Shown: positions 59,347 through 64,000 of the stretch, one piece after another
Layout of the letters: each line of letters starts with the position of its first letter
How positions within the stretch are numbered: the stretch's first letter is position 1
Source of the DNA: DSUN01 sp035527715
Lineage (GTDB): Bacteria; Planctomycetota; PUPC01; DSUN01
Assembly: GCA_035527715.1 (NCBI GenBank)
Contig: DATKZY010000254.1
Span: forward strand, 24,755 to 88,754
Length of the DNA stretch: 64,000 nucleotides
Reading direction: 5' to 3'
The notes under the pieces: model-generated
Database searches by the model: none
Seen by the model: only the letters and a program-made list of their open reading frames with translations
Told to the model about the DNA's origin: nothing
Position numbers and translations under genes: made by a program

Positions 59347-60773
59347 CCCTCCTCGACCACCTTGATGCCCATCAGGAGCGCCAGGTCGGCGATGTCGCGC
59401 CGGCGATCGCCGTAGAAGACCACGCGGTGGAGGAGCGTCATCATGTCGTTGGGCAGCACGCCCCCGCCCCAGTTGGCGAACATGGCCTTGGCGTCGCGGA
59501 CCTCGGTGACGATTTGCGTGCGGCAGCCGCGGTCGTAGTAATCGGGTACCTCGGTGATCTTGCCGGTCGAGATGAGGATTGTGTCGTTGTTCGCCAGCTT
59601 GGCGCAGGTGATCTCCTGGCCGACCCGCATCTCGACCTCGAGCGACACGCCCTGCTCGCTGTCGCACTGGGTGCGGATGAGGAAGGGGGCGCGCTCGCCG
59701 GCCGGGCCGTCGAGCCGCGTCACGCTCGTGCAATGGGCGTGCACGACCGCATTCTTCGCGAAGTCGAACATGGGGTCCGTGATGAAGCCCGGGACGCCGA
59801 AGGCATAGCGGAAGAGGAGCATTGTCAGCGTGGAATCCATGTCGCCCTCGCAGGCGCCCACGTAGCCCAGGTCGTTGAGCTTGCTGAACGCCAGGCAGCC
59901 CTTGGCCGGCATGTCCATGCAGTGGGACGACGTGACGGCCTGGGCGCGCTCCTCGATCATGAGCTTCTTGAGGGCGGGGTAGAGGCGCGCGGAGTGGACG
60001 ATGGCCTCGCGGGTCGGCTCGACGATCTTCTTCGCCTTGCTGAGCCAGTAGCCCTCGGCCTCGGCCTCGACCGCCTTGGCGTCGAGCGCGTTGTAGATTT
60101 CCGTGACCCGCTGCTTGGGGATGACAGCCACTTCGCAGCCGAGGCGCTTCTTCACCTCGTCGGGCGTGCAGGCGGCCTTCGTGCCCCGCGGGTGCCCGAC
60201 GACGAGGATGCGCGTCTGCTGCATGCGGGCGGGCACGCGGAGGAGTCGGGCCGCGCGCTCCAGCTCCTTGTAGTCGCTCGTGGGGAAGACGAGGAGGCGC
60301 TTGCCCGCCTTCTGCCACTGGGAGTAGTACATCCACTGGTGGCCGCTGAAGGGATAGAAGAAGACGACCGTGGGGCGGCCGGCGTTGACGAGCGGCGCCA
60401 TGCGCCCGCCGCCGTCGAAGTTCAGGTCGAAGACCAGCAGGCCGGCGGCGTCGCCGAGGTCCGCGGCGGCCTTGGCCGCCTCCTGGGCATTCTTCACCTG
60501 CTCGCCGCCGATGAATTGCACGTCGCCGAGCTTCTTCTCGACTTCGCCGAGCAGCTTCTCGTAGCGGGCGATCTCGTCGGGCGCCTTGAACTTCGGGCTG
60601 GGCCAGGCGCCGCCCGACGTGCCGGCGTAGAGCTTGCGAATCTTCACCGGCGGCAGCTTCGGCCAGTCCTGCTCCTCGGCCGCGCCCGACGTGCGGCCGC
60701 CCAACTGCCCCACCAGCGCCGCGCCGGCCGCTGCGACTCCCAGGAACTGCCTTCGATTCGCCTTCGTTGCCAT
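59343..60773 (-). CDS. Tat-exported fucose/arabinose isomerase-like protein
   Basis: 476 residues with a Tat signal (RRQFLGVAAAGAALVGQ). The mature part resembles the L-fucose/L-arabinose isomerase-like family: GLLVFDLNFDGGGRMAPL, EERAQAVTSSHCMDMPAKGC, GACEGDMDSTLTMLLFRYAF with Glu and Asp as likely metal ligands, and a C-terminal domain with VVHAHCTS. True isomerases are cytoplasmic, so the export is unusual; the substrate is unknown. The ATG at 60773 follows GAAGGAGAAGG. Confidence 0.8.
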   Translation of the reverse strand: MATKANRRQFLGVAAAGAALVGQLGGRTSGAAEEQDWPKLPPVKIRKLYAGTSGGAWPSPKFKAPDEIARYEKLLGEVEKKLGDVQFIGGEQVKNAQEAAKAAADLGDAAGLLVFDLNFDGGGRMAPLVNAGRPTVVFFYPFSGHQWMYYSQWQKAGKRLLVFPTSDYKELERAARLLRVPARMQQTRILVVGHPRGTKAACTPDEVKKRLGCEVAVIPKQRVTEIYNALDAKAVEAEAEGYWLSKAKKIVEPTREAIVHSARLYPALKKLMIEERAQAVTSSHCMDMPAKGCLAFSKLNDLGYVGACEGDMDSTLTMLLFRYAFGVPGFITDPMFDFAKNAVVHAHCTSVTRLDGPAGERAPFLIRTQCDSEQGVSLEVEMRVGQEITCAKLANNDTILISTGKITEVPDYYDRGCRTQIVTEVRDAKAMFANWGGGVLPNDMMTLLHRVVFYGDRRRDIADLALLMGIKVVEEG

Positions 60774-60920
60774 GGCCTTCTCCTTCGCCTCGCTGGACGC
60801 GTCGTCCCCCCGCTCATCGTAGCAGATGCGGGGCCGGGATCAAGGGCAGGATGATCTCCCCTTGCGATTTCACGCATTCCGGCTTAGGCTGTACTCCAGG
60901 GGAGGGGCAAGGAGGCCGAG

Positions 60921-61442
60921 ATGACGCGCTTGAGACCCCCCCTGCTGGCGCTCGCAACGTCGCTTCTCGTGTCCATCGAGGCATGCGGCGCGGCGAAGGA
61001 GCCCGACCCGCGGCCCGCCAGCCCACCAAAGGAAGACCGCATGGACAAGGTGACCAAGGCCGACGCGGAGTGGCGCAAGGCGCTCACACCCGAGCAGTAC
61101 CGCATCCTGCGCGAGAAGGGCACCGAGCGCGCCTTCACGGGGAAGTACTGGAACCACAAGGACAAGGGCATCTACCGCTGCGCCGGCTGCGGCGCCGAGC
61201 TGTTCGTCTCCGACGACAAGTTCGACTCCGGCTGCGGCTGGCCCAGCTACACGAGGCCCGAGGACCCCAAGATCGTGGCGGAGAGCGTGGACACGAGCCA
61301 CGGGATGACCCGCACCGAGGTCACGTGCGCCCGCTGCGGCGGGCACCTGGGCCACGTGTTCGACGACGGCCCGAAGCCCACGGGGCTGCGCTACTGCATC
61401 AACTCCGCCGCGCTGAAGTTCGAGGAGCGGAAAGGCAAGTGA
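60921..61442 (+). CDS. msrB: Exported peptide-methionine (R)-S-oxide reductase
   Basis: 173 residues. MsrB repairs oxidised methionine (R form). Zinc site: CAGC (Cys87, Cys90) and CARC (Cys136, Cys139). Catalytic RYCINSAAL with Cys159; a possible resolving Cys105 in SGCGWPSY. The N-terminal 25 residues are an export signal with a weak lipobox ending at Cys22, so it acts outside the cytoplasm. ATG follows AAGGAGG. It is monocistronic. Confidence 0.95.
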   Translation: MTRLRPPLLALATSLLVSIEACGAAKEPDPRPASPPKEDRMDKVTKADAEWRKALTPEQYRILREKGTERAFTGKYWNHKDKGIYRCAGCGAELFVSDDKFDSGCGWPSYTRPEDPKIVAESVDTSHGMTRTEVTCARCGGHLGHVFDDGPKPTGLRYCINSAALKFEERKGK

Positions 61443-61708
61443 GCGGCCCGGGTCCCCTCGCAAAGGCGACTGGCTGTAAACACTGTAACTGCGGGCGCTT
61501 ACGCCTATTCATGGAAACGCTCTAGGAAGCCCGTAGAGCCACGTTTGATGGCGCGCGCGACCTGGGAGACCTATGGTCCTCGGCGAGGCGGCATGAGGCG
61601 CCGTAAGTGCAGTTATATGAACCACTTGCGCGAAACGGAGCATGAGCCTTGTGAAAAAAGGATCGAGGCTGTAATGGCCCCGGAATGCGTCGGCCACGCC
61701 ACGCGGCC

Positions 61709-62734
61709 CTACACGCCCCGCAGGCGTACGAGGGCCTTGACGACCCGGCGGGCGCGGACCGCCTCGAAGGCGTCGGCGATCTGGTCGAGGGCGAAGGGGT
61801 GCGCGAGGTCGAGCCACACCGAAGCGTCGAGCTCGCCCGCCTGGTAGAGGGCGACGACCTGGTCGTGGGTCTCGGCCTCGTCGAGGTAGTCGCGGTAGAC
61901 GGCGAAGGAGCCGCGGGCGGCGTCGGGGTTGAGCAAGCACTTGCCGTAGTCGTCAATGCCGTAGATGCCGATCGTGCCGCCGGCCCGCAGGAGCGCGAGG
62001 CCGAGGTCGCCCAGCCCCACCTTGCCCACGGCATCAATCACGATGTCGAAGCCGTCGGGGCAGAGCTTGCCCGCCGCCTCCTTCACGCCTGCCGCCTTGT
62101 AGTCGAGGTAGTGCGTGGCCCCCGCCTTGCGCGCGGCCGCCTCGCGCACGGCTGAGCCAATCATCACGCGAACGGCGCAACCGGCATTGGCCGCGTGGGC
62201 GATGTAGGACAGGGCGTTGCCGCCCGAGCCGATGACCAGCACTGCCTTGCCCGCCCCGAAGCCGATGCGGTTCGAGTAGCTCAGCGTCTCGCGCCAGGTG
62301 ATGAACATCGTGGCCGCGGCGGGCTCCGTGCCCGGTGGGAGCGGGCGCTGCACGCGGCAGCCGCCCCAGACCGAGGCGGGCAAGCCGTCCTCCTGCGCCG
62401 CGCGGAAGTCCGTGGCGATGCCAAGCTCTGCGAACCCGCCCCAGGTGACGCTGTAGCCTGGCACGGCGGGGGTGCTCACGCGGGCGATGAGGTCGCCCTT
62501 CTTCAGGTGGCGCACCTTCGGCCCGACTTCCACGACCCGCCCCACGCTCTCGTGGCCGAGCACGGTGGGATAGGGCGAGATCCAGGGGAAGTTGCCCTCG
62601 ATGATGTGCGAATCGGTGCCCGAGCACGTGGCGCCGTAGAGCAGCTCGCAGAGGGCCTGATAGTCGCCCGGCGTCGGCTCGGGAATGTCCTTGACGACCA
62701 GCCGATTCGGGCCTTCGACAACCGCTGCCTTCAC
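61709..62734 (-). CDS. Zinc-dependent alcohol dehydrogenase family (MDR) protein
   Basis: 341 residues, starting with GTG. Catalytic Zn ligands are visible: Cys37 (GATCSGTD) and the His61-Glu62 pair (GHES). The Rossmann motif is AVLVIGSGGNALSY, with GLALLRAGGTIGIYGID after it. The structural-Zn four-Cys lobe is absent. It resembles sorbitol/threonine dehydrogenases; the substrate is unknown. It follows the aldo/keto reductase gene on the same strand by 37 bp, so the two are probably one transcript of sugar-alcohol metabolism. Confidence 0.9.
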   Translation of the reverse strand: MKAAVVEGPNRLVVKDIPEPTPGDYQALCELLYGATCSGTDSHIIEGNFPWISPYPTVLGHESVGRVVEVGPKVRHLKKGDLIARVSTPAVPGYSVTWGGFAELGIATDFRAAQEDGLPASVWGGCRVQRPLPPGTEPAAATMFITWRETLSYSNRIGFGAGKAVLVIGSGGNALSYIAHAANAGCAVRVMIGSAVREAAARKAGATHYLDYKAAGVKEAAGKLCPDGFDIVIDAVGKVGLGDLGLALLRAGGTIGIYGIDDYGKCLLNPDAARGSFAVYRDYLDEAETHDQVVALYQAGELDASVWLDLAHPFALDQIADAFEAVRARRVVKALVRLRGV

Positions 62735-62771
62735 GGATGACTCCCGATTTCCGCGTGCAGGTATGCACGCC

Positions 62772-63776
62772 CTACAGAGAGCCTGGCCCCTTGTAGCCCT
62801 TCCAGCCGAAGCACAGGGTGGGCCGCTCCTCGCAGGGGCGGAAGGGGACCATGGCCGCGATCTCGTCGAGGCGCGTCAACACGTCGGCCGGCAGGGGACC
62901 CTTGGCGGCGTAGGCGACGTTCTGCTCGACCTCCGCCTGCGAGCGCGCGCCCATGAGGGTGCACGAAACGTCGGGGTTCGAGAGGACGAATCGGAGCGCG
63001 CACTCGACCAGGGGCATGCCGAGCTCGTCGAGGAGCGCATAGAGGGCCTTGAACTGGTTGCGCCGTGGCAGGCTGAGCCAAGGCGCCCCGTGGTTCACCT
63101 CGTCATCGTTGCGGCGGGCGAGCGCGCCCTGCTGGAGCGGTGAGCCGATGACGATGCCCATGCCGTTCGCCTTCGCCGCGGGCAGCACCTCGTGCTCGGC
63201 CTCGCGCCAGAGCAGGCTGTAGTTGAAGGCCGCGAGCACGACGTCGAACCTGCCCGTCGCGGCAAGGCACGCGAGCTGGCGCGTCGTGGTGCCGCCGATG
63301 CCCGTGAAGCGGATGACGCCCTCGGCCTTCAGCTCGTCGAGCAGCTCCAGCACGGGGCCTTCCACGGGCGCGCCAACCTCCCACATCGGCGAACGGGTCC
63401 ACCAGTCATATTGCCCGGGCCGGTCGGGCTCGTGGACGAAGAGGACGTCGATCCGCTCGCGTCCGAGGAGCCGCAGGCTCTCCTCGACCGACTGGCGGAG
63501 GCACGCCTTGTCCTGCGGCTTGAAGGGCTGGGGCCGGCCGCCGAGCTTCGTGGACAGGATGGGGGGCTTGCGGGCCTCGCGCAGGATGCGCCCGAGCACC
63601 TCCTCGCTGTTGCCGTAGGTCGGCGCGGTGTCCACGTAGCTCACGCCCAGCTCGAAGGCGCGGAGCGCGGCGGCCCGCGACTGCTCGAAGTCGCCGCCGA
63701 ACTTGGATATGAAGAGCCCGCCGAGCGACAGCTCGGTCACCCGCAGCCCCGTGCGGCCGAGCGGCCTTGCCTCCAT
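62772..63776 (-). CDS. Aldo/keto reductase
   Basis: 334-residue TIM barrel. Catalytic tetrad: DTAPTYGNSEE (Asp49, Tyr54), ILSTKLGG (Lys77) and FVHEPD (His114). The NAD(P) end includes MGARSQAEVEQNV. It resembles L-fucose or D-threo-aldose dehydrogenase-type AKRs. ATG at 63776 follows GGAGACAACG. It is the first gene of the two-gene set with the alcohol dehydrogenase. Confidence 0.93.
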   Translation of the reverse strand: MEARPLGRTGLRVTELSLGGLFISKFGGDFEQSRAAALRAFELGVSYVDTAPTYGNSEEVLGRILREARKPPILSTKLGGRPQPFKPQDKACLRQSVEESLRLLGRERIDVLFVHEPDRPGQYDWWTRSPMWEVGAPVEGPVLELLDELKAEGVIRFTGIGGTTTRQLACLAATGRFDVVLAAFNYSLLWREAEHEVLPAAKANGMGIVIGSPLQQGALARRNDDEVNHGAPWLSLPRRNQFKALYALLDELGMPLVECALRFVLSNPDVSCTLMGARSQAEVEQNVAYAAKGPLPADVLTRLDEIAAMVPFRPCEERPTLCFGWKGYKGPGSL

Positions 63777-64000
63777 CGTTGTCTCCTGGCTCCCGGGTTG
63801 GTCGGTCCGTGAGGCGATGGAGAGAGGTTACGCGACGGGGCCGCGGCTGTCAACCGCAGGAGGGGTGCGTGTAATCTCCTTCGGTCGGAAAAGCCAGTTG
63901 CGCGATACTATCGCGGGCACCCCCAATCCCGCAGCTGACCCAACGCCCGCAGGGCGTGGCGGAGTAAAGCCCACGGCGATGCTTTGGGAGCCGTGGGTAA
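63777..64000. other. Right-edge region without a gene; one hairpin
   Basis: CCCACGGC (63970-63977) pairs with GCCGTGGG (63990-63997). Nothing else is supported before the edge. Confidence 0.5.

Noticed and set aside
60862..60890. TTGCGA-17-TAGGCT before msrB
   Set aside because: Spacing is right but the -10 box is poor; not listed as a promoter.
61443..61708. Possible RNA gene or terminator in the convergent gap after msrB
   Set aside because: Only weak stems are seen; no tRNA cloverleaf or clear T-run hairpin.

Overview
The window is high-GC, densely coded chromosomal DNA of a bacterium most consistent with the Planctomycetota or a related PVC-type lineage, probably from an environmental genome. 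The indications are several Gfo/Idh/MocA oxidoreductases, one with a Tat signal; uroporphyrinogen-decarboxylase-like, xylose-isomerase-like TIM-barrel and SASA esterase genes; a bacterial V/A-type ATPase; two proteins with the C-terminal signature of DUF1559 (H-X9-DG) proteins; and many families of intergenic palindromes. This placement is an inference. No rRNA, tRNA or CRISPR array was seen.

Left end (1-11.1 kb, all minus strand): the 5' part of pgk, then gap behind a near-consensus promoter, an oxidoreductase, and a heavy-metal RND efflux set (small Cys/His exported protein, outer-membrane lipoprotein, adaptor, pump). The adaptor and the pump both carry extra Cys/His metal-binding modules. 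A racemase-family gene lies upstream.

11.2-21.1 kb (minus): a V/A-ATPase operon in the order H-C-I-K-F-E-A-B-D, headed by a PTS EIIA-type gene with a good promoter and followed by a universal-stress-protein gene. Palindromic repeats have entered two of its intergenic gaps. At 21.1-23.6 kb lie a prenyltransferase/squalene-oxidase-repeat protein and a DegT aminotransferase, translationally coupled.

23.7-34.7 kb: an ATP-grasp-like gene behind a consensus promoter, two tandem paralogous membrane proteins, a PPC-domain gene, a URO-D family gene, a very large exported TPR protein (minus), a HypE/AIR-synthase-like gene whose 3' end lies in a palindrome, a sugar isomerase-like gene and a Dpm1-like glycosyltransferase.

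34.7-48.1 kb: an exported carbohydrate-processing region with two alpha/alpha-toroid proteins, a Blc-type lipocalin and a 1,215-residue Asp-box/GH44 protein, then a leucine-rich-repeat protein (minus), a Tat-exported oxidoreductase, a SASA esterase and an M42 peptidase. Then follow an MFS transporter and a REP-associated transposase element (49,579-50,636) with 28-bp terminal inverted repeats and neighbouring REP palindromes.

51.1-52.6 kb: the most unusual unit. An ECF sigma factor is followed by an anti-sigma-like membrane protein and a small Flp/class III-type pilin. The outer tail of the anti-sigma protein is plainly homologous to the mature pilin tail, which suggests a sigma circuit tied to its own pilin.

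52.6-64 kb: a secreted clan GH-A-like hydrolase, a methyltransferase, another oxidoreductase, a string of palindromes, a stand-alone SIR2-like protein that looks like a horizontally gained defence gene, a GH4 glycosidase, a Tat-exported fucose-isomerase-like protein, MsrB, a zinc alcohol dehydrogenase and an aldo/keto reductase.
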